Of a stretch of DNA of 64,000 nt, positions 38,059 through 50,289 are shown piece by piece. The notes under the pieces were generated by a model that was given only the letters and a program-made list of their open reading frames with translations, searched no databases and was not told the origin of the DNA. Both the position numbers and the translations under genes were made by a program. Each line of letters begins with the position of its first letter. Within the stretch, counting starts at the first letter, position 1. The DNA is taken from contig JAFMSR010000017.1 of NCBI GenBank assembly GCA_022818135.1, positions 3,281,333-3,345,332 on the forward strand. Direction: 5' to 3'. Source of the stretch: Saxidomus purpurata (lineage: Eukaryota; Mollusca; Bivalvia; Venerida; Veneridae).

Positions 38059-39639
38059 TTAAGCAGTCTATGGAAATTTTACTGTTTACTCTGTATTTAA
38101 TTTAAGTAAAGTTTAATGGTATTTGTATTTTCTTTTCAGAGAGGACCTAATAAAGTTCCAATATATTCCCTAGTGATTATCACTCTAGTTGTTCTGTTGT
38201 TTGTACTTGTCGGAGATGTAAATTCATTAGCTCCCATAGTAACCACAGCATTCATGATGTCATACGCTGCTGTTAATTACTCATACTTTGCTCTTGCCAT
38301 GAGTTACGATCGCCGACAAGCGCGGGATTTAAGATTTGGTGTGCAGGATAAATCACGAAGAAAAAGTGCTGACATTAGTGGTTATGGTGCCACAGGCGTT
38401 ACAGACAAAGCTTATAAAGATTCTTTTCAAAATATAGAACTGATTTGGATAAATTATTCCCTGAGTGATTGACCCACAGAGGTCAACACCATCTAGTCAA
38501 CCAACAAGGTCACCAACAGAACCCGATTTTGACGCAACCAAAAGGTCAAAGTCATTAGACAACATGTCAGAAGTCAGTGATGCCTCACAATTCCTTCTGG
38601 GAAGGGAAGGAGGTAATGGTTTGCTAACAATGTTTCAACAGAGTCTGAAAAGAAATCTCAAGCAGGCTATAGAGGGCCATCATAGTCCACTTGTTAAGTG
38701 GTTCCATACTGATATTTAATATTTGTTTCTGAATTTTAGTAGAAGAGATTTATTGCTAAAGTGGTAATATGTTGGTTAGAATTTGAAGATTTTTATTGCT
38801 GCTGATATTTGTTTTTGTGAAAGTGGGTCTTGGTTTTATCATTTGTACTGAATACAAGAGTATTGTACATGTTTGATAGTCTCAGATCCAAAACTATTGT
38901 ACATGTTTATTTATTTTTAGATCCTCGACACCCACCTAATATGGAGATAACCAAGCAGCCCAGGTCCTGGTACTCGTTCTTTTGTAATAGATGGCTCTCT
39001 TTGTTTGGGGTAAGATTTGAACCATTTTACTGTTCTAACATATTATCCCCCGAGGGTTTTAAATAATAAAAGTGATCAGCCAAGTAATGGAAATATGAGG
39101 TTCCTAGGTGTAGGCTCCTAACTTCAGAGTTTGGAGTTAGAATCATGTCTGCATTACTTACTTCAACCTCCTGGGCCCTTTCTTTCGGCACTTGTACAAG
39201 TGTGGACACCATGCACATTTTCTGACTTTTATCATAATGATTAAAATTTAACATGAAAAGGGGTGTGCAATCTGTTGGATTTCTATATATACATGTATGC
39301 AATGACTTATAAAATTGCCTTGTAATAAATCATGTACATAGTAATTTTTTCACAGCATGCTTGGTTTCTCCGCACTTCCTCGCCTATTAAAGTTCTCATT
39401 TGTATTTAAGACACTGGTTTGTGGAGTGATAATGTTTGGAACACAATGGGTATATGCCCTAGTAGAAGTAATAGCAGCTATAATTGTTTATATTATATAG
39501 GCCAGGCTAGCCCAGGTTATTTTCCAGGTAAGGTATGAGGATAGACATGTATTCTTTAATGTCAAACCAGTTCATTAACAATGGACAGATTCTAATGGAC
39601 TTGTAATGTAGCATGAGTTTTTAGTGAGCTATTAGGATC

Positions 39640-40330
39640 GTATGTCCATTAACATTTTCCTTCAAACGACATCTTCTTTGAAACCACTAGGCCAATGATG
39701 ATATAACTTGGCAGGGATGTTCCTTGCATGTAGCCCTTTCATAGTTGTTCAAATAATGCCATTCCATGCAGAACTCTGGTTTCCATGGCAACAGAAAGGA
39801 AAAACTTTAAACATCTTCTCAAGAACAGGAAGGCCTAGAGCTTAGATATTTGACATGCGGTATTACCTAGTGGACCTCTACAAAGATTGTTCAAATTATG
39901 ACCCCAGATTCAAAATTGACCTTTCATGGGGGGTCACTTGTTTTTACATAGGCTTATATAGGAAAAACTTTAAATTTCTTCTTCTCTGAAACTATGTGGC
40001 CTAGAGCTTAGATATATAGCATGTGGCATAACCTAGGGGACCTCTACCAAGAGTGTTCAAATTATGGCCCCCGGGTCACATTTGACCCCACCAGGGGTCT
40101 TTTGATTTTGCATAGGCTTATACTGGAAAAACTTTTAAAAAATTCATTTCTGAAACCATAAGGCCTAGAGCTTAGATATTTGGCATGTATCATGGCCTAG
40201 TTGACATATTTCAAGAATGTTCAAAACATATACCCCAGGTCAAAATTGACCCTTTCTGCTATAGATGACCTTGTATTATAGCCATTGGTAGCCAGGTGAG
40301 CGATATAGGGCCATCTTGGCCCTCTTGTTA
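39640..40330 (-). repeat. Family C repeat, copy 2 orthologue
   Basis: Same family and position as 13,090-13,630, ending GGGCCATCTTGGCCCTCTTGTT. It retains an additional internal unit relative to copy 1 (three GCTTAGATAT blocks). Confidence 0.75.
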
Positions 40331-40645
40331 TTATGATCAGACCAGAAGTAGTCATAGCTGCTTGTTTTAAAACAAACACTTTTCAATGTTGAGAAGTTCT
40401 TAGTTACTTCCAGGGCACTAAATGGTTGTACTGAAAACACAGGTATAAAATTAATGTAATTGTGACAATTAAATGTTAGTGTACTAAAATATTGATGAAA
40501 GGTGCTGCTAATTCTAAGTACAACAACAATAATAATAATAAAATCTTTATTTATAGAAGCTAAGCACATTAAGTAAATGTACAAAACATTAGAATTATTT
40601 AAAATGTGGCCTTCTGAAATGAGATAACATTTTAAACAACAAACA

Positions 40646-40707
40646 AATGAATGAATGAATGAATGAATGAATGAATGAATGAATGAATGAATGAATGAAT
40701 GAATGAA
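40646..40707. repeat. (GAAT)~15 microsatellite, expanded in copy 2
   Basis: About 62 bp of uninterrupted GAAT. It lies in the pseudogene intron and creates an artefactual minus-strand frame with repeated HSFI residues. Confidence 0.9.
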
Positions 40708-40845
40708 CATTTCTGAAGCAATATTAACTATAGCAAAAGTACCCAACAGACACTCATTAATTAAGAAAAAGCAGTACAGTTGAAACAATTCAAAATATAA
40801 ATGTATACACATTCTTCACTGAAACATACATGACAGTATAACTAA

Positions 40846-41957
40846 TAGTAGGGTGACAATCAGTCAAAAAGGGCTCTATTTTTTAAGTAACCTGGACCCC
40901 CCCCTTATAACAAGCTGAGTCATATATCAAAATGTTCGTAATAGATTGTAGTTTATGAAACTGCCGGCATAAATTGGCATAAATGGTGGCGTTCCGAAAA
41001 ATCCAAGATGGCGTCCAACATGGCCGCCAAAACTGAAAAATCCAGTTTTTGTAGTACTGTTGGTCCAGATATTTTTTTAAAGATTGTGTTTTGGTTTTAA
41101 ACATGGAAATGTATAAATACACACTAAATATACGATTTTATGATGTTTTTTCACGAATTTAGGGAAATTTATGAAAAAATTGACAATTTTACCCGTAAGA
41201 GTGATCAATTTTTCGGTTTTGAGAGGTATTTTTTTTAACAGCAGTTAATTTTTTTACCAATTTGATACACCTATGTGGCAAGAAATAAAATAATACTTAT
41301 AGCTTATCAAAATAATTATATTACAGCAGTAAAAAGAGAACACAATTTGAATGCACATGTATTTAAAAGTGGGTGGGGTAATTTCACATGTATTTTCGCT
41401 CTATGTATTCATTATTTATTTGAACATTTTATTTATTTTACCTTCGATATTTTGTACTTCAAATGGATAGTTTCCAGCTTATATGTACTACTTAGCAAAT
41501 TTTAATATGCAGATCATTTAGTAGAATCCAAAATGGCTTCCAAAATGGCTGCCATTTAGACTAAAATATGGTCAAATGTAAGGGTACTGGGCATTTGGAG
41601 TGTACTTTTCTTATATTTTTTATATTCTTTACCAGCTTATATGCACATCTGTTTTTAAGAAGACACATTCATTCATTTGACTTCATATATGACTAAAACT
41701 TTTGACTGAAAACTACAGTTTTTAACAACACGGTCGGGTTTTGGAAAGCAAACACCGTTATTACCTTGTTACACAAAGAATAGCTGAGCAGTCGAAACAG
41801 TGAACACTGTTACTTATTTCAGCTATATTTTTCATACTGTTTTATCATGTAATTGTTTTAGCAACATTTTCTGATTGCTTTATAAAATGTGGAAATGAAT
41901 AAAAATATAGATAGGACAAATTTGATGAGTGACATTTAGCAATATCACCTATTCAGT
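40846..41957 (+). repeat. Left terminal inverted repeat of the 5.8-kb element
   Basis: Pairs in reverse complement with 45529-46632. Shared landmarks include GGCGTTCCG, the CCAAGATGGCG block near 41,007 and the GATAGGACAAATTT block near the inner end. A diverged direct repeat of about 41,140-41,400 recurs at about 41,950-42,200, just inside the arm (GTGGGTGGGGTAATTTCACA in both). Confidence 0.88.
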
Positions 41958-42706
41958 GAAATTTATGAAAAAAATAAGACAATTTTACCCTTTAAAGTTG
42001 ACAATTTTCGGTGTTGGAAAGATATTTTGGTAACAGCAGTTCATTTTTTTTACCAATTTGATACATTTATGTGACAAAGAAATAAAATTTGACTCATAGC
42101 TACTCAAAATAGTTACATAACAGCAGAAAGAAAAATTTAAAAAAAATAGTTTCACAAGCATTTAAAAGTGGGTGGGGTAATTTCACACGCATTTTCTCCA
42201 ACCGCATGATCGTCTTCAACAAAATGCACAGAAAAGCTTTGAGACTAAACAGTTATTATCTTAAAGTAGTGACCCAAGTCTGAAATAAAACTCAAATACA
42301 CGAGTTACCTGATATTACACGTGTTTTCCACTTCCATAGTAAACGGTATGTGTATAACTTCGTCTGTTGCTTATTCGTTACAGACACAAAGGCTCATTAA
42401 CATAATGCATCACATTATCAACATGTAGAACTCATCACATAATCAAATAGTATGTAACAAATAAAACAATGTATTGAAATTTTCAGCTAACTGTTAGTTA
42501 CAGCAAAACTCATTCAAAGACTTAAAATCTGCAATAGCGGCATTATGATCTGTTCTTTTGTACAGTAAAAACATATTCATTTAATTCAGTAAATTATATT
42601 AAAATGCAAACAGAAAACTGCAAGGAAATGTAAGACATAAGTCTAGCAGTCTTCGATTCCAGTAAAAGCTAACATCGTAAACACTTTTAAGCTAGTACTT
42701 GTGTTT

Positions 42707-44795
42707 TCATACAGCCTTTACACACACAGACTTGTGTACAAGGTTGTTGATTTCTTGTGCAGATGAATTCATCACAGCACAGCAAAAACGAACCAGGTTA
42801 CTTAAAAGTTCTAGTACTGCGGCAGGTTGTGACATCATCTTTATGAAAAAGCCAAATGTATCTTCGTCAACCACATAACAAAAATCTAATGGGTCAGTCA
42901 GGGACAGTTTTGTTTTTGTCAAATTTCTCAAAATTACTAAGTGATAAGTACAACGAAGTAAATTCAACATAAAACTGTCATCAGCTGGAGGAAGCTTTTT
43001 TGGTTTAACCCGTTTCTCTTCAAGAACAATACTGCTATGCAAAGAATTAAGAGAATCACAGTTTCCTGACCTATAAAGGCACTCACCAAGAGCAGTGGCA
43101 GCAGATCTAGACACAGAAGACAAACAGGGATCACGGTCAAAGCCGGATAGTTCACAAAGTTTGTCTGCATATTTCAAAAGTACCTGGACTGCTTTCTTTT
43201 TACCTATTAGTATGCCATACATGGATGAAATATTTAACATACCATGTAAGATCATCTAGCTGAGCAGGCAACAAATTTGCAACTTTCATAATGAGTTGGT
43301 ATATACGTGTACATGTGCAGTATGTATAGATTTTCGACCAGTTTTGAGAGTGTGTCAATACCAAGACTATTGTAGTAATGAACCAACAGAACCAAACAAT
43401 CTCTGTGTTGACTAACAGCAACGGCCTTCTTGATCCCACATAGAAAGTTATTATGCCAATTGCATAATTATTCTACAATCAGCTTCTTCCTAACTGAACT
43501 ATATTTCGTAATTAAAAAGAAACAGCATTACAGCGAATATAAAGGGTTTTTCAACCATACCACCAAAGACGAAAACGATTTCTTCCCTTTCAAGTAGACC
43601 CTTGCAATTTTCAATTTTGCTTTAACTACTGACCAAGACTCTCTCCAAGTCTGGTATCAACATGTTAATTTTCATATATTACAGCAGTGGCAGTGGATGC
43701 AATATTACCACGTTTCTGGCGTGTCTGGAGTTTTAAACTATTTGTAAAATACTAGTCAAGATAACATGTACTTGTGTACTTTGTACACTGTTTTTTATAA
43801 CGTAATTCCAGACTCCAGCAGTCATCTGTATGTAAGTTTTTGATCATAAGAAGGTTGCAACATCTAAATAACTGCCATAGCATCATACACAACACAGTCA
43901 GGGTCAGACATAATTTGGAGAGTAAAAATCGTGATTTACAATTTTCTCCAATTTCTTGCCTAAGTCAGTTTTTTTGGTTTACATCATAAGTATCTCCAGT
44001 ACATATATCTGAAAACAAACTCAGTGGAATGGGTGCATTTTCAAAGGAAAGTAGACGTTCGAAAGGAATCTCTTTGAAGGCATAGCAAATAATTTCACAT
44101 ACATTTCTTCATCATTTAAACTGACCACCTTTGAATTTACATCAACAACACGGTTTGAACTTTTGATTGTTTTCAGTCAGTTTTGCCATTGGTAGCAGGT
44201 CAAAAATTCTTTTGAAGGTTTGTTGTTTTCAAACGGAATCAGTCGCTCATTTCTAAGTCATACAACACCTGCGAAATTTACATTCCAGTTGCAAAGGCGT
44301 ATAAGTGCAATGTTTGTTGTACAAACATTGAGGCCAGTATCAAAACTACAAGAGTATGAAGAAGAATCTTTTGATATCAGAGGTCGAGACAGAAACCAGC
44401 GTACCAACGCACTGTCAGTATGTGTGATACCAATCATTTAGGTGACTTTGTAGCTTCGTTTTCAGTTACTTCTAATACATAGTCAAACCAAACACCACTG
44501 AATTGAACCCTGCGTCAGTTTAGTTACGATGGAATATTTCTCAAATACATCTTCATTGGGGAGTTGATTAATTTGAAGGACAAGGTATGGCATGAATCTT
44601 GAGTACACTGTTCGATTTGCAGCAAACAAGAAACATCCCACAATCCATGCCTTGATGGCACAAGGTACAGTGTGAGAGGAAGAGAGAACTCCTGTAAGTA
44701 GTCGTCCCAAAATCTAAACAAATTAGAGGTAGATCTGAGTTCAGCAATGATAGGGAGAAAATAACTTTTAATTTCTTCTTCCATTTCTTGCACAA
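42707..44795 (-). pseudogene. Eroded transposon-borne reading frames inside the long-TIR element
   Basis: Broken minus-strand coding remnants. Segments 44795-44483 give overlapping frames with FWDDYLQ, FAANRTVYSRF and NQLPNEDVF. About 44433-44371 gives GITHTDSALVRWFLSRP in another frame. 43255-42707 gives 182 codons ending in KSVCVKAV. From memory, the FW...YL / AANRxxYxRxxP / ALxRWF order is like a protein family common in bivalve transposon-rich DNA. Several frameshifts and stops separate the pieces. The function of that family is unknown to me. Confidence 0.45.
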
Positions 44796-45180
44796 CTTCC
44801 TGCTAAACCTCAGAGGTGAGATTCATAGCTTCTGAAACTGAAAAAGAGCCTGTGATTGAGTACCAAACACCAGAATCCATCATGAAGTCTTTCAAGCCAG
44901 CATCACCATACAAATGACCAATGCAAGCAAAAACTGACATCATAAACTGGATACCTCCTGTGAGAAATAAAACTCCTTCAAATTCAGTATGTCAGGCCCA
45001 TACACATTCAAGGTCTTTGGTTAACAACCCCATGTCAGATACAACTGGGCAGGCAGACTGACCTTTTCATTCATTTGCTCTTAGTGCGCATTTAAAACAT
45101 TTTGTTACGCTTACTGACTTTTGAAATACATGTAGGTTAAATGGTGTTTGTATCATATACTAAGTTCGGTTTGGTTTTTA

Positions 45181-45182
<2 letters not shown>

Positions 45183-45223
<41 letters not shown>

Positions 45224-45226
45224 GGG

Positions 45227-45259
<33 letters not shown>

Positions 45260-45290
45260 GGTGGGGGGGCCCTTTTTTTTATAAAAAACC
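45183..45290. other. Homopolymer-corrupted tract (T34 A5 G7 T30 GGGTG7CCC T8)
   Basis: A succession of inflated homopolymers inside the long-TIR transposon. It looks like a sequencing or assembly fault rather than biology. Confidence 0.75.
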
Positions 45291-45304
45291 ACTTTTTTTC
45301 TTAA

Positions 45305-45410
45305 AGAGTCATGGTTGGTAGCGGGGCTCCAACCCATGACCTCTATCAGTGAGAGGTTTTGTGATTACAAGTCAGTAATCGTAACCACTTGGCCATTAAG
45401 ACAGATACTA
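45305..45410 (-). mobile_element. SINE family S head fragment inside the long-TIR element
   Basis: The minus strand reads TGGCCAAGTGGTTACGATT ... AGAGGTCATGGGTTGGAGCCCCGCTACC, the same head as at 62,519. Confidence 0.6.
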
Positions 45411-45528
45411 AGTAAACTTAATTTTACTTAGAGTGAACCTTTCATTCATGATTTATTTGTATACAATTATCTGTGTTTTACATTGTTTACATACATTGTT
45501 TACATTTGAATTTTCCCACTTCTAAACT

Positions 45529-46632
45529 TGAACAGGTGATATTGTTAAATGTTACTCATAAAATTTGTCCTATCTATATTTTTATTCATTTCCACATTTT
45601 ATAAAGCAATCAGAAAATGTTGCTAAAACAATTATATGATGAAACAGTATGAAAAATATAGCTGAAATAAGTAACAGTGTTCACTGTTTCGACTGCTCAG
45701 CTATTCTTTGTGTAAAAAGGTAATAACAGTGTTTGCTTTCCAAAACCCGACCGTGTTGTTAAAAATTGTAGTTTTCAGTCAAAAGAATTAGACTAGTTAT
45801 ATATGAAGTCAAATGAATGAATGTGTCTTGTTGAAAACAGTTGTGCATATAAGCTGGTAAAGAATATAAAAAATATAAGAAAAGTACACTCCAAGTGCCC
45901 AGTACCCTTACATTTGACCATATTTTAGTCTAAATGGCAGCCATTTTGGAAGCCATTTTGGATTCTACTAAATGATCTGCATATTAAAATTTGCTAAGTA
46001 GTACATATAAGCTGGAAACTATCCATTTGAAGTACAAAATATCGAAGGTAAAATAAATAAAATGTTCAAATAAATAATGAATACATAGAGCGAAAATGCA
46101 TGTGAAATTACCCCACCCACTTTTAAATACATGTGCATTCAAATTTTGTTCTCATTTTACTGCTGTAATATAATTATTTTGATAAGCTATAAGTATTATT
46201 TTATTTCTTGCCACATAGGTGTATCAAATTGGTAAAAAAATTAACTGCTGTTAAAAGAATACCTCTCAAAACCGAAAAATTTATCACTCTTACGGGTAAA
46301 ATTGTCAATTTTTTCATAAATTTCCCTAAATTCGTGAAAAAACATCATAAAATCGTATATTTAGTGTGTATTTATACATTTCCATGTTTAAGACCAAAAC
46401 ACAATCTTTAAAAAAAAAATATGGACCAACAGTACTACAAAAACTGGATTTTTCAGTTTTGGCGGCCATCTTGGACGCCATCTTGGATTTTTCGGAACGC
46501 CACCATTTATGCCAATTTATGCCGGCAGTTTCATAAACTACAATCTATTACGAACATTTTGATATATGACTCAGCTTGTTATACGGGGGGGTCCAGGTTC
46601 CCATTTTTTAAAGCCAGAAAGTCACCCTACTA
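45529..46632 (-). repeat. Right terminal inverted repeat of the 5.8-kb element
   Basis: Reverse complement of 40846-41957, with matching landmarks in reverse order. It contains chance ORFs on both strands that mirror those of the left arm. Confidence 0.88.
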
Positions 46633-47659
46633 TAAATAACCTGAACATTGTCTAATTTTTGTTAACTTTAAATACAATAAAAACATTTATACAAAAAGTT
46701 CTATATAATTCATTTATGAAAATTGTATATTTAGTAATGTACAGAAGCAAGAGAATCATCAAAGAGCATGTACGTCTGCATATATCATTCTGTCATTGAT
46801 CTTTTAATCAATTTCCTTGAGATACACATCAACTGATTGTCAAGTTACTGAATAGTGGAGCATTATTTCACTAGGGCTTTTTGCACATCAATTGATTGGA
46901 GAATTCGATTTTTAAGAAATAATTTATGGAGGATATCATTGTGAAGAAATGATTTCCTAGGGACTTTCACTCCTTCATAATTAAAGCTGATTTTCCGAGC
47001 GTTGTTATAATAATGAAAATATGTGCACATTAATTTGATTTTCCGGGCAGTGCATTACTAAGAAATATTTACACATCTGAATATTAAGTGAAAAACTATT
47101 TTGTTGGAGGTAACTACATTGTACTATATATAAGTGGATGTTAAAGGCTTTGTATGCTAAAGTGAAGACTTTTGGTGATGGTATTAACACATTTTACGAT
47201 TTTCAGTTATTGTATGACTTGAATAAAGGGCTTACAAAGGACATATAAGAAGAAAGTCTTTCAGGTCCTGTTTGTTTTTAATGGAGATAATTTACAGAGA
47301 ATTATAGAGTGACGTTAAAGGCAAGTTGCACAGTATATTTATTTTGTAAATCAAAGTGCTGCTTATGTATTGCAGGTATAGCTCAGTTAAATTTTTATGA
47401 CTGGGTGAAATCAGGGATACAGAGGTGTATAAGGTTAGTTACCCTCAAGTGTGTAAAAAAATATTGATAGAACTATGATTTAATCTTGTGGTACTGAAAA
47501 GTATTTTTGTTAAGCCAGCTAGCAGACTGTAAGTCTCATGTGCATTGAAGGATTTTGAAATTACTAACTACAATTGTACATCACAGTTGGATGATGTGGA
47601 ATGTGCAAGCCTCAGGTCTGAAGCTTATAGGTCAAGGTCACACTTGAAGATTAAAGGTG

Positions 47660-48240
47660 AACAAGAGCCATGTTACACATGGTTAATCCCCCTGCCGGGA
47701 AGAAGTTACCTAAAGGTTGTACTTTCGTACATTTTACTTGGTGAAAGGAAATCCTTAAAAAGCCTTATAGTTATGGTCATGCTGAGTACAGTTTTCAAGT
47801 AAGTGGAAAAAGAATAAGGCAATGAAGAGAAGGTTTGCAAAATTATATTAATGTTCATTATCAGTATAGGTATGATATTTTTCTATTTGACTAAAAGTAG
47901 GCAAGGTAGAGTTATTGTTCTTGCACACTGCACTTCCTACCAATGTGCTATGTCAGTGTATTAAGTTTGAAGAAAATCCCTCAAGTACTTTTGGAGTAAT
48001 GCTCCGGAATTTTTTTTTCAAGTAAATCTGATAAAGGGAAATAACTCTAAAAGTAGGCAAGGTAGAGTTATTGTTCTTACACACTGCACTTCCTCCCAAT
48101 GTGCTCTGTCAGTGTATGAAGTTTGAAGAAAATTGCTCAAGTACTTTTGGAGTTATGCTCCGGACGAAATTGGGACGGACGGACGGACGGACGGACGAAG
48201 ACCATTTCTAATATCCCCTTCGCCTTCGGCGGGGGGGATA
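47660..48240 (+). mobile_element. Family B hairpin-ended repeat (581 bp), insertion absent from copy 1
   Basis: It begins AACAAGAG followed by the hairpin CCATGT-TAC-ACATGG and ends with CCTTCGCCTTCGGCGGGG. It contains two of the 155-bp internal units (GTAGGCAAGGTAGAGTTATT) and a GGAC microsatellite. Copy 1 has GGTGAAAAATGGGC at about 14,437, so the insertion lies at GGTG/AAAAA with no more than 1-2 nt of ambiguity and no evident target duplication. Confidence 0.8.
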
Positions 48241-48834
48241 AAAAATGGGCACATGAGACTGTGCTGTAACTTACTGGTGCATCAAAACATTTTGAATTGA
48301 CTAGGGACAATTGTTCACCACAATGACACAGTTTGTCGCATACAAGACCCTATTCTTTTGAATCTATTACAGTTTGTGGGCTTGACATTTTGCTGTAAGC
48401 CTCTACTTAAAATAACTTTTTTGAATGAAGTAGTTTGTTTAAGGCAGCATATGGAACAATGAATATAGAAGTTAATACTAACTGGGAGCTAAACAGAGAT
48501 GTTATTTTTTCATGTCAAAAATGTTTCAGTGGAAAGAGGAGCCAAGAGGAGGTAATTGTTGCACCAACTACACCTGCAGTTACCACCCTTGCCGCACAGC
48601 TTACTGAGGACAATGAAGATTTTGCTGGTAGAGGGCGCTATCATCAGTCTGAAGTTGTCCAGGGAGAGAACTTTGATGACTATGATGATGACAGTGAGAG
48701 TTAATGTTCCTGATCCACCAGATTTTTAGTGTTCTTTATTCAGCTGAGAATATTATTTAAAATAAATATTGTTTCTTTACCATTGGAGCAAATTCATAAT
48801 CTTCTTACACTTTAGAATTAATCGTTCACAGAAT

Positions 48835-49195
48835 GATCATACAGAAATATAGTGATCATACATACATGTTGTGAAAATACATACATGTAGTGATCATATG
48901 TACATACAGTGATTATACATACATGAAGTGACCATACATACATGTTGTGAACATACATACATGAAGTGAAAATACATACATGTAGTGATCATACATACAT
49001 GTATTGATCATACATACATGTAGAGATCATATGTACATACAGTGATTATACATACATGAAGTGACCATACATACATGTTGTGAACATACATACATGAAGT
49101 GAAAATACATACATGTAGTGATCATACATACATGTAGTGATCATATGTACATACAGTGATTATACAAACATGTAGTGACCATACATACATTTAGA
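48835..49195. repeat. ACATACATGTAGTGATCAT minisatellite, copy 2 (expanded)
   Basis: About eighteen units with a higher-order repeat of about 120 bp. The block AGTGATTATACATACATGAA recurs near 48,909 and 49,039. Confidence 0.8.
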
Positions 49196-50289
49196 TCAGC
49201 TGTTACTAACTTTGTGAAAATACAAAATGGATAAATTACCACCTTTCGTACGAATCACCACCTTTCATATTGAATACCAGTTAATTTTGTTTTTAAAGAT
49301 TGCTCGGGAGTAAGAGTTTGTAAATGAATCTTAGTCATTTCTAATTATTAGAAACTGATGCTGGAAAGTGATGTGATTTTTTGGGGTGAATTTTGTTTTT
49401 TCATCCCATTAATACATTTTGATTATCTGACCCTCTGGATCTGATTCCTAAATTTGCTGATTTCTTACTGTACTGTAGGTTCCCAGAATAAAACTAAGTT
49501 CTCTTTTACATTTATTAAATAGTCTTAATTTAAAAAATGACATAAACTTTCCATTTGGCCTGTGAAAGCTTCATATGGTACATGTAGTAGAGAATGTCAG
49601 TGTATAATTGAAGGTTTGGACCAGCCTTGGGGTGGGGGGTTAAATAGTAGAGCTGAATAACTATACTATGAAGAGTTCATATTAATATTTAGCTTTCAAG
49701 AATCACGCAAAAGTAACTATAATAAACATGAAATTCCAGATCTGTGTTAATTTACATTCATGTATATTTATGTGAATTCTCTGATGAAAAGTAAAGAAAC
49801 TATCAGAAATATAGAAATCCATCAAGTAGGAAATGTTAGCTTATGAATGAATGTGATTATATGTTGTTTCACCTTTACTCAGCCAAATGTCTAAGCTGGA
49901 CTTGCCCATCCTTCAATATGGACACTACCATTAATTGTTTGAAGGGGTGTTCAGTTAGAATTGATTGAACCAGTAGCAAAGAGTGCAGATCATGATCATG
50001 CTGCCCAGACCGTAAAGGTTTTTTGCTAAATGTTGTATAGTATTTGTGAGTGAAGACATTCAGTAAGCGTACAGCATGATCATATTTGTAAATGGTTATA
50101 AAGATGACCAGAACGAACATGTAAATGTTTTTGTGTGTTATATTTGTCCTAATCAATCAAGAGCCAAACCCTACATATTTTTCATATCTTTTTATGTGCA
50201 ATAACTGTAACTTTGTAAAAAAAGCTATTAGAATAAGATGAGGTATTATAGCCAGCTGTAAAATTGTGATTTGTTGAACACTTGTTTGG

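Larger units (their letters stand above)
40846..46632. mobile_element. 5.8-kb DNA transposon with 1.1-kb terminal inverted repeats and TAA target duplication
   Basis: It starts TAGTAGGGTGAC and ends GTCACCCTACTA. It is flanked by TAA at 40843-40845 and 46633-46635. Copy 1 (near 14,088) has ATAACTAAATAACC, which is exactly the predicted empty site with a single TAA. The inverted arms run about 40846-41957 and 45529-46632 at roughly 95% identity by eye. The 3-bp TAA duplication is typical of PIF/Harbinger-type integration, but no intact transposase is present. The interior holds eroded minus-strand reading frames, a SINE fragment and a corrupted homopolymer tract. Confidence 0.85.
36619..48704 (+). 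pseudogene. SLC12A8: SLC12A8 3'-half pseudogene (duplicate of exons 5-11)
   Basis: Direct duplicate of the plus-strand SLC12A8 gene from its fifth visible exon onward. Exon relics: about 36619-36690, 36980-37124, 38140-38612, 38921-39009, 39411-39527, 47376-47433, 48530-48704. Disabling changes read directly against copy 1: the first relic has lost its AG acceptor and ends in altered sequence; the second lacks 2 nt near its start; the third lacks 1 nt (near 38,438), which brings a stop by 38,472, plus a 22-nt deletion near 38,507; 39411-39527 lacks 1 nt. The last two exons are intact in frame. Exons upstream of the duplication breakpoint (1914-9584 in copy 1) are absent. Non-coding and exonic divergence look alike, as expected without constraint. 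The intron before 47376 hosts a 5.8-kb transposon. Confidence 0.88.

Noticed and set aside
40276..40812. 178-codon minus-strand ORF
   Set aside because: It runs through a GAAT microsatellite and family C repeat. Copy 1 has no comparable frame.
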